DNA from: Paenibacillus wynnii
Lineage (GTDB): Bacteria; Bacillota; Bacilli; Paenibacillales; Paenibacillaceae
Direction of reading: 5' to 3'
Assembly: GCF_030812855.1 (NCBI RefSeq)
Contig: NZ_JAUSTK010000005.1
Location: 62,001-126,000, forward strand
Length of the DNA: 64,000 nucleotides
The notes beneath the pieces were generated by a model. The model saw nothing but the letters and a program-made list of their open reading frames with translations, had not been told where the DNA came from and searched no databases. The number at the start of each line of letters is the position of its first letter. Positions within the stretch are counted from its first letter, which is position 1. A program made the translations under genes and the position numbers. Below, piece after piece: positions 6,330-15,074 of this stretch.

Positions 6330-7856
6330 CTACAGAAGCTGCTTCCGATTTCTTTTGGTACGATACATGGCTTTATCTGCATTATTCAGAATAGTATCTT
6401 CGTCTTGTCCATCCTCCGGATAAAAGCTAAAACCCATACTCATTTTAATAGTGAGGCTTTTATCCTTATACTGTAGATCGGAGTGCAAGAACTTGGTTTC
6501 TAACTGCTGGAGGGTATCCTGAACATATGAAATAGACGGAACGGGACTTAGGAAAAGTACAAATTCATCTCCGCCCAATCTTGCCGCTACGCCCTTTTGG
6601 CCTACAACCTCCTTGATCAAGTGTGCGGTATGCCGCAGCACCTCATCTCCTGCCTCATGCCCATATCTATCGTTCGTATCCTTGAAATCATCTAGATCGA
6701 TAAGAATAACTGCCAAATGATGACCAAGCGACTTAGCCTCATTAATAGCTCCAGCCAGCTTTTCGTAGAAGTACCTCCGGTTCGGAAGCAGGGTCAAAGG
6801 ATCATGGTAAGCGAGGAAAACAATTTGTTTCTGATTCTCCTTCTGTAAGGTTATATTTCGAATGATCAAAATGACATGGGGCTGATTATCCACGGTGACA
6901 TAATCACCATCAATTAGAACGTCTAAAAATTGGTCCCCGTTTTGAATGGATGTCTCCAGCTCCTTAATTTCCTGTCTTTTCTTCAGGCTGTTACTAAGCT
7001 CTGCACTAGCTAAAGCGTTCAGTACCGCGTGATCCAGATCAATATGATTGAGCATTAATCTGGCGCTGGGATTGGCTTCCTTTATGATGCCTGAAATTTC
7101 AATAAGTAATATAGCTGCAGGGTTGAGATTGAACAGTTTCTCGTACCTTTGGTTATTGAAGTTCAGAAACTCATATTTTTTCATGGCAAGCTGGAGAAGG
7201 AAGCACCATATAATACCTGCGTATAAATAGGGGAAAGGGGGAATCTTTTCTCCAAATCGAAAGTATCCGAATACACCAGTCCAACCTAAGGTTAGAATAG
7301 TGCCCACAATCATCAAATTAAAAATCGCTTTATACTCAGGTGAACTTGTACTCGACTTAGCTTTGAACAGTATCAACAAGGTTAGAGCGCTAATCAGAAT
7401 GCTGACGGTCAGCCCCGCATAATAAGCAGAGTTAAAGACGGGCCATTTCCAAACTCCGGCTGTTATGAACTTTTGAGAGGATATGAAATTTTTGTTCCCG
7501 AATATATTTATGGGGATGATCAGAAGATGGACATAAAAAATATACGGGTTCAATAGCTTAGGTAACCGCATATCCATCCTTGTTATTTTGGCGAAGAAGT
7601 GAAAGCCAAGTCCTGGAAGCATAATGCCTATACTAGAAAACATTATTGCAGTCAATGGAGGACTATAATTAATAGGCAATAAGAATCGGACGTACTCTTC
7701 GAGGAACAGCAGGAAATAGCATGCAGTGATCAGGCTGACCAGCCTATGTTCGGTTTTTTTTGGATTTCGTACCAGAACATCAAGACCCATATAGAAAAAG
7801 AACAGCATAGGGAGTAAATAAACGACTAAGGTTAATAAAACTTCCGACAGGTTCAA
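6330..7856 (-). CDS. Membrane diguanylate cyclase (multi-TM sensor, PAS, GGDEF)
   Basis: 508 residues. About seven to eight hydrophobic helices fill the first ~230 residues, resembling the histidine-kinase 7TM sensor domain. A PAS-like domain follows (~240-345), then a GGDEF domain with intact RLGGDEF at 428-432. The start of that domain has the usual DPLTLLPNRRYF signature. The residues before GGDEF (GVAAR) do not fit an RxxD inhibitory site, so product feedback may be absent. It should make cyclic di-GMP in response to a membrane or intracellular signal. It is monocistronic and convergent with the SDR gene, leaving only 12 bases between stops. Confidence 0.88.
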   Translation of the reverse strand: MNLSEVLLTLVVYLLPMLFFFYMGLDVLVRNPKKTEHRLVSLITACYFLLFLEEYVRFLLPINYSPPLTAIMFSSIGIMLPGLGFHFFAKITRMDMRLPKLLNPYIFYVHLLIIPINIFGNKNFISSQKFITAGVWKWPVFNSAYYAGLTVSILISALTLLILFKAKSSTSSPEYKAIFNLMIVGTILTLGWTGVFGYFRFGEKIPPFPYLYAGIIWCFLLQLAMKKYEFLNFNNQRYEKLFNLNPAAILLIEISGIIKEANPSARLMLNHIDLDHAVLNALASAELSNSLKKRQEIKELETSIQNGDQFLDVLIDGDYVTVDNQPHVILIIRNITLQKENQKQIVFLAYHDPLTLLPNRRYFYEKLAGAINEAKSLGHHLAVILIDLDDFKDTNDRYGHEAGDEVLRHTAHLIKEVVGQKGVAARLGGDEFVLFLSPVPSISYVQDTLQQLETKFLHSDLQYKDKSLTIKMSMGFSFYPEDGQDEDTILNNADKAMYRTKRNRKQLL

Positions 7857-8073
7857 TCCTTTTGTCCCCTTCCATTCGGGCGCTTATGCCGAAAGTAAAG
7901 CTGTAGAGCCTTATAGTAGTATATTAAATTAAAGTGTCTTGTTTTGTCGATTTTAAAATTTAAATAAAACTTGACCATAGGAGTTTAAAAACATAGATGA
8001 AAGCTTGTATAGTTCGGTACCTTCATGAGGAACATATAACAGAACTTGAAATTGAATAGAGGGAGGCAAAACC

Positions 8074-8259
8074 ATGGAGCATTCCAACATACCGGATAAA
8101 AATTTAATCAATACTGTTAAAGAGCTGGAGCAAGACCCCGTGAACAGCCACCAGGCCCAGCAAATGCAGCAGGATAAGAATGATCGCCGCAAAGAAATGA
8201 TCAAGGATCTGGATGAAGTTGTTAAATTCAAAAACAACGATCAACATCCACATAGATGA
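8074..8259 (+). CDS. Small hydrophilic protein, unknown
   Basis: 61 residues, very rich in Gln, Asn, Asp and Lys, no hydrophobic segment. AGAGGGAGG sits at good spacing before the ATG, and two hairpins follow the stop at once, so this looks like a complete one-gene unit. The composition resembles small stress- or spore-associated proteins of Bacillales, but I recognise no family. Confidence 0.6.
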   Translation: MEHSNIPDKNLINTVKELEQDPVNSHQAQQMQQDKNDRRKEMIKDLDEVVKFKNNDQHPHR

Positions 8260-8268
8260 TACGACGAC

Positions 8269-8299
8269 TAACGGCTGTCTTAATAATGGTCAGCCGTTA
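8269..8299 (+). terminator. Hairpin after the 61-aa gene
   Basis: A perfect 9-bp stem, TAACGGCTG/CAGCCGTTA, followed by an AT-rich stretch without a full T tract. It stands before a second, stronger terminator. Confidence 0.45.
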
Positions 8300-8312
8300 A
8301 TATCTGGACAAA

Positions 8313-8362
8313 CAAGAGACCTCGCCGGCATTTACGCCGACGGGGTCTCTTGTTTATTTTTC
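8313..8362 (+). terminator. Strong rho-independent terminator
   Basis: A long stem (CAAGAGACC..GGTCTCTTG with an inner CGGC..GCCG section) is followed by TTTATTTTT. Confidence 0.8.
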
Positions 8363-8562
8363 CTCCAAAGAAGTCAGATAAATAGGCGTATCCCGCTCTT
8401 TTTTGCTTTTTTCGGGAAACGTGCTGCATTCTTCAACCCTTTATATATAGGCGGTCAGCTTACTCCCTCGAAGAGGAAAACTCCGTGCCGCTATGTTAAA
8501 ATAGAAGGATACAACCAACTGTGAACTGCATAGATAAATTTAAGATGAAGGAGTTTGAGAAC

Positions 8563-9633
8563 TTGTCGCAAAATGAACCGAAAAAAAATAATCTAAATCC
8601 GCTAAAATGGTTAGGCGGCGGTGCTGCTTTTTTATTAGTTAAAGGAAAGGCTCTTTTATCCATTCTGAAGTTCAGTAAAATTGTCGGCCCTCTTCTTTCA
8701 ATGATGGTTTCGATTTGGGCATACGCACTTATTTACCCTTGGGGATTCGCAACAGGTTTTGTACTGCTCCTGCTTGTACATGAGTTGGGTCACGTTATTG
8801 CGGCCAAGCAGAAAGGCCTTCCGGTCAGTGCTCCGTTATTTATACCTTTCGTCGGGGCTTTAATTGCTATGAAAAGGCGTCCACTGGATGCCAAGACGGA
8901 AGCTTATATTGCCTTTGGCGGTCCGGTGCTCGGTACATTGGGGGCAGTAGCCGTTTTTGGAGCAGCTTATTATATGGATAGTCCGCTGCTGTTTTCACTT
9001 GCTTATATTGGTTTCTTTCTGAACTTAATTAATTTGCTGCCGATCCATCCGCTGGACGGAGGCCGTATTGCTATCGCGGTTACACGCTGGTTATGGTTGG
9101 TTGGACTTGTAGGCGGTCTGGTCGTCATTCTTTATTTAAAATCGATCTTGTTCTTTATCATTTGGGCACTATTTGCCTATGATTTGTTTAATAAGTATAT
9201 CCGGCGGCGCAAAAAGAGTGGGCTGCAGTCTATTACGAGAGGTTTTTTAATTCCAGTGGAGCCTTTGCTGGCTGAGGGGTATCTAATTCCGGGACCCGAG
9301 CATCGAAGAGATCTGCCTTTCAGCACTTATAGCGATATGAATCAACAGCAGTACGTTACAACACAATGGGAAGGTCTGAAGTTTGAAGGTACAATGCCTC
9401 TTCCCCTGCAAGGGTTAATCCATAAAGTCAAAGTTATAGGTTTGGAAAGGGTATTATTAGAAAATGGATTGCATCTCAAAATGCATTTGGAGGTACAACT
9501 TACAGTCTTTGATAATGATAAATACTACGATGTACCTGTTAGCGCACGCTGGAAGTACGGCACAGCTTATTTTCTTTTAGCCGGATTCTTAGCTGGTATG
9601 ATGTATTTGGTGCATGCTGTAGGCAATGTGTAA
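8563..9633 (+). CDS. Site-2-protease-type membrane metalloprotease (M50)
   Basis: 356 residues from the TTG at 8563, chosen because AAGGAG lies nine bases upstream; an in-frame GTG at 8521 has no such site. The zinc motif HELGH is at residues 73-77 inside a membrane helix. The partner aspartate lies in PIHPLDGGR, near residue 165. About five to six membrane segments precede a soluble C-terminal third (~225-335), and a last helix ends the chain. The family cuts membrane-spanning or membrane-anchored substrates. The substrate here is unknown; the next gene encodes a small lipoprotein, which may be coincidence. Confidence 0.88.
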   Translation: MSQNEPKKNNLNPLKWLGGGAAFLLVKGKALLSILKFSKIVGPLLSMMVSIWAYALIYPWGFATGFVLLLLVHELGHVIAAKQKGLPVSAPLFIPFVGALIAMKRRPLDAKTEAYIAFGGPVLGTLGAVAVFGAAYYMDSPLLFSLAYIGFFLNLINLLPIHPLDGGRIAIAVTRWLWLVGLVGGLVVILYLKSILFFIIWALFAYDLFNKYIRRRKKSGLQSITRGFLIPVEPLLAEGYLIPGPEHRRDLPFSTYSDMNQQQYVTTQWEGLKFEGTMPLPLQGLIHKVKVIGLERVLLENGLHLKMHLEVQLTVFDNDKYYDVPVSARWKYGTAYFLLAGFLAGMMYLVHAVGNV

Positions 9634-9725
9634 TCTGTAAACCTCCGAGTGTTTAGAATGACCCAAATCGTCAAAGCTGTTAACGATGTGTTGCAGCAGG
9701 GTAAAGACGAAAGGGGTTTATAATT

Positions 9726-9947
9726 TTGCCTTACAAAACAAGATGGTTGTCAGCAGCGTTTGTATTACTGCTATTGGTGCTTGCAGGTTGTTCCAAAGAG
9801 GAGCAAGCTCCGGTATATAAGGAACTAAGAGAAATGCCGTCTATGAAAGAAAGTTTGCATACAGACACCCGTTACGAACCTTTGACTCCAGTTATGCAGG
9901 ATGTATACGACCGGTCCATTCCTGAAGATGTCTACACCGCCGATTAA
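9726..9947 (+). CDS. Small lipoprotein
   Basis: 73 residues from a TTG start preceded by AAAGGGG. Basic N-terminus, a hydrophobic stretch (AFVLLLLVLAGC) ending in a lipobox with Cys22, then a short charged mature part of ~50 residues. It would be lipid-anchored on the outer face of the membrane. No recognised domain. It lies ~90 bases after the M50 protease in the same direction and may be cotranscribed. Confidence 0.65.
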   Translation: MPYKTRWLSAAFVLLLLVLAGCSKEEQAPVYKELREMPSMKESLHTDTRYEPLTPVMQDVYDRSIPEDVYTAD

Positions 9948-10071
9948 GGTCGACATCGGGGTAAGGCTGGAAACTCTCTTATACAGGTCGAGGACACGGC
10001 TATACAGAAAAAAGAATGTTCTGTATAATGGGTCAATTATCGTTTGGATATAGAGAGAGGAGTTTAGGGTG

Positions 10072-10515
10072 ATGGCAGCTGAAATTGTACGTGTTACGAC
10101 AGAGGAGCAGCTTCAGGTGGGGCTGGATATTCGCACAAAGGTATTTGTAGAGGAACAAAAGGTACCGGCTGAAGAGGAAATTGATGAGTACGATGTGATT
10201 GGCTGTAATGCTTATCATATCCTCCTTATGGATGAGGGAATTGCCGTCGCTACTGGGAGATTGATTTATTACAAAGCGGGTGCTGCCAAAATGCAGCGTG
10301 TGGCTGTCTTAAAGGATTATCGTTCTAAGGGGTATGGACGTGTACTTCTGCTGGCTCTAGAAGAAATGGCCCGTGAGCTAGGGCTGGAGACTTCGATATT
10401 GGATGGACAATGCCAGGCAGAACCGTTCTATACTAAGCTGGGCTATGAGGTTATTTCTACCGAGCCTTTCTATGATGCAGGGATTCTTCATGTGCGGATG
10501 CAAAAAGCTCTTTAA
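10072..10515 (+). CDS. GNAT N-acetyltransferase, YjcF-like
   Basis: 147 residues from ATG 10072; GTG at 10069 is equally in reach of GAGAGGAG. The N-terminal IRTKVFVEEQKVPAEEEIDEYD and the acetyl-CoA loop RVAVLKDYRSKGYGR match the YjcF/ElaA-like group of GNAT proteins. The later AEPFYTKLGYEV is also typical. The substrate is unknown. A strong terminator follows the stop, so the gene is likely single. Confidence 0.85.
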   Translation: MAAEIVRVTTEEQLQVGLDIRTKVFVEEQKVPAEEEIDEYDVIGCNAYHILLMDEGIAVATGRLIYYKAGAAKMQRVAVLKDYRSKGYGRVLLLALEEMARELGLETSILDGQCQAEPFYTKLGYEVISTEPFYDAGILHVRMQKAL

Positions 10516-10558
10516 TAAAATGTGTTGCGATACTTGAGTTTTATACACTATAAAAAAC

Positions 10559-10589
10559 AAAAGGCTCAGCGGATGCTGGGCCTTTTTTT
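10559..10589 (+). terminator. Terminator after the acetyltransferase gene
   Basis: AAGGCTCAGC-GGAT-GCTGGGCCTT stem followed by TTTTTT. Confidence 0.85.
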
Positions 10590-10611
10590 CTGTCTTATAA
10601 GTGATAGTAGA

Positions 10612-10863
10612 TTAAAAGTTGGGCAAATTATCAAGATTGTTGTCTTTACGTCCATCTGCGTTGGATCTGAGATGCTCTTCGTTATCCCGACCCTTAAAGA
10701 CGTTTAAGTTCTGAATTTCATTATTCTTTACCATCGACTGGGCGGTTTTATAATCGACAACTTTTCCGGAAGTTAACTTCAAATCAACAATATCGCCATC
10801 TCCGTTTTTTCTAACGGCAACAACTTCCTCCTGCTGATTTTGCTGTGTATTTCCTTGTTCCAT
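10612..10863 (-). CDS. DUF3892-type small protein
   Basis: 83 residues. The core EEVVAVRKNGDGDIVDLKL..GKVVDYKTAQSMV is the DUF3892 pattern: a short beta-rich domain common in Bacillales. The Gln/Asn-rich ends are probably disordered. GAGGCGATT precedes the ATG. No biochemical role is established that I know of. Confidence 0.75.
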   Translation of the reverse strand: MEQGNTQQNQQEEVVAVRKNGDGDIVDLKLTSGKVVDYKTAQSMVKNNEIQNLNVFKGRDNEEHLRSNADGRKDNNLDNLPNF

Positions 10864-11038
10864 TGTAATCGCCTCCTCAGTTCTAGTATCACAAAAGAGG
10901 TGTTAAGTTATTCATCTATGATGTGAAACTTCAGCTCTCTTTTACTCACGGATTAAAATATATCGAGTGGCATACCTCTATAATGCAGTTACTGAGGATC
11001 TATAGACGGTTCTGCAAATCAAAAAATTAGGAGGACGG

Positions 11039-11500
11039 TTAACCTATCCGTGCTGTCCCTAAGGCAAAGTGATGCCAAAGAATGTGTTCCACGGTATCTC
11101 CCTTTGCCTCATCACATTCTATAATCAATATGACTTCAGGTCTTTTTCCCCGTAGAATCCTGTGGCTTCTCCGAACTATTTTGTAATAAAACAAATCAAT
11201 CAAAAAACCTAATAAAAAACCTGATATGGCACCGATAAGTCCCCAATAAATCGGACCCCACTGCAGCTTGAAACCTATGCTTGCTCCAATAACCGAAAAA
11301 GCAGTGCCTAATGCTGCACCTGTGCTGACCAGTGAAATACCATCTGCATTATGTATGCTGTCGAAGAGATTGCGTTCTTTTTTGCGATTGGCTAAAGGGA
11401 CAGCAAAGATATGTTCTTTTTGGATTCCGTTCTCTTCAAGCGAACTAATGGCTAATTCTAAATTTATGGAATGCTCAAAAGTGGAGAAGATTTGGATCAA
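11039..11500 (-). CDS. Membrane protein with two-helix hairpin, unknown
   Basis: 153 residues. A ferredoxin-like N-terminal segment (FEHSINLELAISSLEENGI..HIFAVPL) is followed by two glycine-rich membrane helices (~55-105), then a basic cytoplasmic part that ends in another beta-like segment (VILIIECDEAKGDTVEHIL). The layout recalls bacterial proteins with a soluble alpha/beta domain split by a glycine-rich hairpin. Its start overlaps the end of the next gene by four bases, so the two are translationally coupled. Confidence 0.65.
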   Translation of the reverse strand: MIQIFSTFEHSINLELAISSLEENGIQKEHIFAVPLANRKKERNLFDSIHNADGISLVSTGAALGTAFSVIGASIGFKLQWGPIYWGLIGAISGFLLGFLIDLFYYKIVRRSHRILRGKRPEVILIIECDEAKGDTVEHILWHHFALGTARIG

Positions 11501-12294
11501 GGAAGGTCCACCGCTTTCTCTTTTTTAATCTTAAAATTTGGATTCTGAAAATGATTGATAAGATAATTTTTTTGTTCCGCTTCGAACAGCCTGTTATTCT
11601 CCACCGTGTTTATATACGAATCATAAACAGCAAATCCCCACATCGAAGGTATATATAACAGCCATTCTTTATCCAGCACTGCTGTCGAATGTGAAATATC
11701 TCCAAGGAAAAGGTAATGCACTGCAATCAAAGACTTAGAGAAATACAGAAAGAGAATCGTCCATACAAGGGAGAATAAAGCAGTTAGAATGCGATGGATG
11801 TACAATTGTCCAAGCCCCGGTGTAAACAATGACCATACAACGGACATAATGGGGTTTCTTTTATCTAAGTAGTTAACTTCAAGGGCTCCAATGGAAAAAG
11901 TATTAAAGGGAGCATTCTCTCTATCAGCCAGCAGAAATACTTTGTTCATATCAACACTTGTACGATAGCTGTCCCAAATCCCGAAAATATACACAGGTAT
12001 GTACATAAGCATCCATCTTAGTTCTAACACTTCTTTTGCCATTTCAATGTCCCCGCAAAATGAATGTACCATGGCTATGTTGATTTTAGAGTTGTAGTTG
12101 ACTATTACTTCCCATGTAAACAAGGAAAGCCCACGTAGATATTTGTTGAGCAGAAGATGACCGAAGCCAGGGAATGCAGCTGACCACCAAGCGATGATAT
12201 AGGGGTTCTGCAAGTGAATTTGAGTTGTGCCGAATATACTGACATGGGCTTTGTATCGGCGGTTCTTATTGTCGTTGTTACTAAAGTTATCCAT
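11497..12294 (-). CDS. Internally duplicated TM2-like membrane protein
   Basis: 265 residues from the ATG at 12294; an upstream in-frame extension to 12420 lacks a ribosome site and overlaps the promoter region of the facing gene. Two halves align: FPGFGHLLLNKYLRGL..LRWMLMYIPVYIFGIWDSYRT and FTPGLGQLYIHRILTAL..KEWLLYIPSMWGFAVYDSYIN. Each half has a TM2-like PGxGxxY/L start, two or three hydrophobic helices and an ending xWDSYxx motif. It forms a two-gene unit with 11039-11500 through a 4-base overlap. The function is unknown; TM2-like proteins are generally uncharacterised membrane proteins. Confidence 0.7.
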   Translation of the reverse strand: MDNFSNNDNKNRRYKAHVSIFGTTQIHLQNPYIIAWWSAAFPGFGHLLLNKYLRGLSLFTWEVIVNYNSKINIAMVHSFCGDIEMAKEVLELRWMLMYIPVYIFGIWDSYRTSVDMNKVFLLADRENAPFNTFSIGALEVNYLDKRNPIMSVVWSLFTPGLGQLYIHRILTALFSLVWTILFLYFSKSLIAVHYLFLGDISHSTAVLDKEWLLYIPSMWGFAVYDSYINTVENNRLFEAEQKNYLINHFQNPNFKIKKEKAVDLP

Positions 12295-12480
12295 CAGATT
12301 CCCAACCTTTGAAAATAATAGTAATGGTATTTTGCCTAATTGTAGGAGAAGTATCCAACTCGGGAAGATATATGCGAGATATGATGAAAATAATGAAATT
12401 TTTGTCTCTAATCTCCGCAACTTGACTGAGAGATCGAAGTATATATTAACAGCATGAATTGTTTGGAGGGTTCCTATATT

Positions 12481-13032
12481 ATGAGATGGAAAAAAATTGC
12501 TCTATGCGTGATTGTATTTTCCCTGATGGGAAGCTCACTGTTATTCGCTGACGCTGTAACCCAGAAGATTCGGGTGTGGAGCAACGGTAAAGAAATGGCA
12601 GACGGCGGTTATTTAATTGATGGTAAAACGTATATCCCTGTTAGGGAAGCGGGTGGAGTTGTAACATGGGATGACTCCGGAAAAGTGAAGATTCTTAAAC
12701 CGAATGTGCATATTTTTCTTTTCAAAGGTGATACCGTATTTGGCAACGTGAATGTAGGAAAGCTTAAATTCAAGGTATTCAGTCAAGTAGACAGTCTAAC
12801 CGATGAAATTTCGGCAGTTAAAGTAGCGATTACAGATCCGTCGGGCAACGTAAAAGATATTCAATCTCAGGAGCTTGAGGGTTCCCGTAAAGATAACTTT
12901 TGGTTTCCAACCTCAGAATTCACTTATGATTTCAAGGAGAGCGGTAAGTATCGGGTAGGCTTCTATATCAAGGGTGAAAAGAACGGAGATTACGTACTTG
13001 TGTCCGAAAAAGTAATCACTGCGCTCAATTAG
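12481..13032 (+). CDS. Secreted stalk-domain protein (copper amine oxidase N-terminal-like)
   Basis: 183 residues from ATG 12481, which has TTGGAGG upstream. A signal peptide covers ~1-23 (LLFADA cleavage region). The segment IRVWSNGKEMADGGYLIDGKT..PVREAGGVVTWDD matches the stalk / copper-amine-oxidase N-terminal repeat that Paenibacillus uses widely in exported proteins. The remainder is beta-rich. Only one stalk repeat is seen, so this is a short member. The partner or ligand is unknown. Confidence 0.7.
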   Translation: MRWKKIALCVIVFSLMGSSLLFADAVTQKIRVWSNGKEMADGGYLIDGKTYIPVREAGGVVTWDDSGKVKILKPNVHIFLFKGDTVFGNVNVGKLKFKVFSQVDSLTDEISAVKVAITDPSGNVKDIQSQELEGSRKDNFWFPTSEFTYDFKESGKYRVGFYIKGEKNGDYVLVSEKVITALN

Positions 13033-13123
13033 AAATATGAGCTTCTTGCAAATTGACCTGATCTTATCTAACGTGGTACGATACTATGCGTAGGATAATT
13101 CAACTTAAAAGTGAGGTATTTCA

Positions 13124-13447
13124 ATGAGCGATCACAAACATGAGCATGGCCATGAACATGGTGAAGCATGCGGTTGCGGACATGATCACGACCATGAGCA
13201 CGAGGAGTTTGTGCTGACCTTGACGAACGAGCAAGGCGAAGACGTGGAGATGGTTCTGGTAGAAACATTCGACGTAGCTGAGAAATTATACGCATTGCTG
13301 CTGGAACGCGAGAACCCTGAAGCAGATGGTATCATTCTGCGTATGGAAGAAGAAAACGAAGAAATGGTACTATACAATATCGAAGACGAAGCTGAATGGA
13401 ATGCTGTAGAAGCTGCTTATAACGAGTTACTTGCTCAGCAAGAATAG
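13124..13447 (+). CDS. DUF1292 protein with His-rich N-terminus
   Basis: 107 residues. Residues 1-27 hold eleven histidines and two cysteines (HKHEHGHEHGEACGCGHDH), a clear metal-binding type of tail. The rest (EFVLTLTNEQGEDVEMVLVET..LYNIEDEAEW) is a DUF1292 domain, normally ~90 residues and without this tail. GAGGTATTTCA precedes the ATG, and a perfect terminator follows. Zinc or nickel binding by the tail is inferred from composition. Confidence 0.85.
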   Translation: MSDHKHEHGHEHGEACGCGHDHDHEHEEFVLTLTNEQGEDVEMVLVETFDVAEKLYALLLERENPEADGIILRMEEENEEMVLYNIEDEAEWNAVEAAYNELLAQQE

Positions 13448-13458
13448 ATTTCGATGGT

Positions 13459-13490
13459 AAAAACCCGATACCGTATGGTATCGGGTTTTT
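13459..13490 (+). terminator. Terminator between DUF1292 gene and speA
   Basis: AAAACCCGATACC-GTAT-GGTATCGGGTTTTT is nearly perfectly symmetrical, so it can serve both convergent genes. Confidence 0.85.
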
Positions 13491-13508
13491 GATTGAGATC
13501 TGATGGAA

Positions 13509-14984
13509 TCAGGAGATTGGATTAGCCTCTACAATGACCTTGACATTGGTTATGCTGCGATCCTCGGGTCCCTTTACCGGGAGTCCGATTTCGACATGGT
13601 CAATGATATAATCGATGTTATCCTGTGTAATGACTTCCCCGGGGAGGAGAATAGGAATGCCCGGAGGGTATACATAAATGAATTCTGCGATGATATATCC
13701 CGCGGATTCCCGGAATGGAACCAGCTCTGTATCTGCATAAAATGCGTCTCTTGGAATTAGGGCAAGCTGTGGAATTTCAGGTACTTGCACCTTCAATTCA
13801 TATATTTCACCTTTGCTGTAGTGAATGGCAGACAGCACCCGCAAGGCAGCAAGAAGTTTATCTACTGATTCTTGGGTATCACCTGGGGTAATAAGGCAAA
13901 GAATGTTATACATGTCACTAAGCTCTACTTCGATGTTGTATTTCTGACGCAGCCAGTTCTCTGTCTCATATCCGGTGATACCCAGATGGCGGACATGAAT
14001 GTTCAGCTTGGTTGGATCAATGTCAAAGGTTGCCTCGGTACCCAGGATCTCTTTACCGAAGCTGTACAAGCCCTCAATATTATTAATGGTGTCGCGGGCA
14101 TAGTTGGACAGTGCAATGGTTCTAGCAGCCATCTCATGGCCGTTCAGGGCAAGATTGCGTCTGGACGTATCCAAGGATGCTAGCAAAATGTATGATGTTG
14201 AAGTTGTGGTCAGCATGCTTAGAATCGTTTGTACCCGCTGCGGGTTGACAAGACCGGTCTTAGCATTTAGATTCAATACCGAGCTCTGCGTCATGGAGCC
14301 GCCCAATTTATGGACACTGGTCGCTGCCATATCCGCACCAGCCTGCATGGCTGATACTGGTAAATCCTCATGAAAATGAATCAGTACTCCGTGCGCCTCA
14401 TCTACCAGTACGGGAATTCCGTAGCTATGGGCCAAATCCACAATCGAACGCAGGTCGGCACATACGCCAAAATACGTAGGATTAATTACGAGGACGCCTT
14501 TGGCATCCGGATGGCGCTTAATGGCGCGTTCCAGCGAACTGGTGGTTATACCGTGATCTATCCCAAGATTCTCATCCTGTACAGGTGAGACAAAAACCGG
14601 CTTGGCTCCAGAGAAAATGATCGCTGACATGACTGACTTGTGAATGTTACGCGGTACGATAATTTTTTCTCCAGGTGAGCATACAGAAAGTATCATTGTC
14701 ATGATAGCATTGCTGGTGCCTTGGACGCTGAAATACGTATAATCAGCGCCGAAAGCCTTAGCCGCCAACTTCTGTGCTTCCTGAATTACTCCGGTAGGCT
14801 GATGAAGATCGTCAAGAGGTGCGATGTTAATCAGATCTATGGATAGAGCGTTATCGCCGATAAACTCACGGAATTCGGCATCGGTTCCTAGCCCCTTCTT
14901 ATGCCCGGGAATATGAAACTGAACGGGATTACCGGCGGCATGCTTTTTAAGAGCAGTGAAGAGGGGAGTACGGTGTTGATTCAT
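13509..14984 (-). CDS. speA: Arginine decarboxylase (PLP, Orn/Lys/Arg decarboxylase fold I)
   Basis: 491 residues, nearly the same length as B. subtilis SpeA (490) and similar throughout: HIPGHKKG near 24-31, ALSIDLINIAPLDDLHQPTG, FSVQGTSNAIMTM, and the PLP lysine K226 in TSVHKLGGSMTQSS with DEAHG at 195-199. It converts arginine to agmatine, the first step of polyamine synthesis in Bacillus. The speE/speB partners are not in the window. Lysine decarboxylase activity cannot be excluded from sequence alone. Confidence 0.9.
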   Translation of the reverse strand: MNQHRTPLFTALKKHAAGNPVQFHIPGHKKGLGTDAEFREFIGDNALSIDLINIAPLDDLHQPTGVIQEAQKLAAKAFGADYTYFSVQGTSNAIMTMILSVCSPGEKIIVPRNIHKSVMSAIIFSGAKPVFVSPVQDENLGIDHGITTSSLERAIKRHPDAKGVLVINPTYFGVCADLRSIVDLAHSYGIPVLVDEAHGVLIHFHEDLPVSAMQAGADMAATSVHKLGGSMTQSSVLNLNAKTGLVNPQRVQTILSMLTTTSTSYILLASLDTSRRNLALNGHEMAARTIALSNYARDTINNIEGLYSFGKEILGTEATFDIDPTKLNIHVRHLGITGYETENWLRQKYNIEVELSDMYNILCLITPGDTQESVDKLLAALRVLSAIHYSKGEIYELKVQVPEIPQLALIPRDAFYADTELVPFRESAGYIIAEFIYVYPPGIPILLPGEVITQDNIDYIIDHVEIGLPVKGPEDRSITNVKVIVEANPIS

Positions 14985-15074
14985 TTAATACTGTCACAAC
15001 CTTTCGCGAAGAGTAATTTTTAGGGCAAGCATCAGTATAACAAAACAATCGACATTTTACTAGGATGTGATGGA

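Noticed and set aside
8213-8524. 103-codon frame downstream of the 61-aa gene
   Set aside because: It starts inside that gene without a ribosome site and spans two terminator hairpins.
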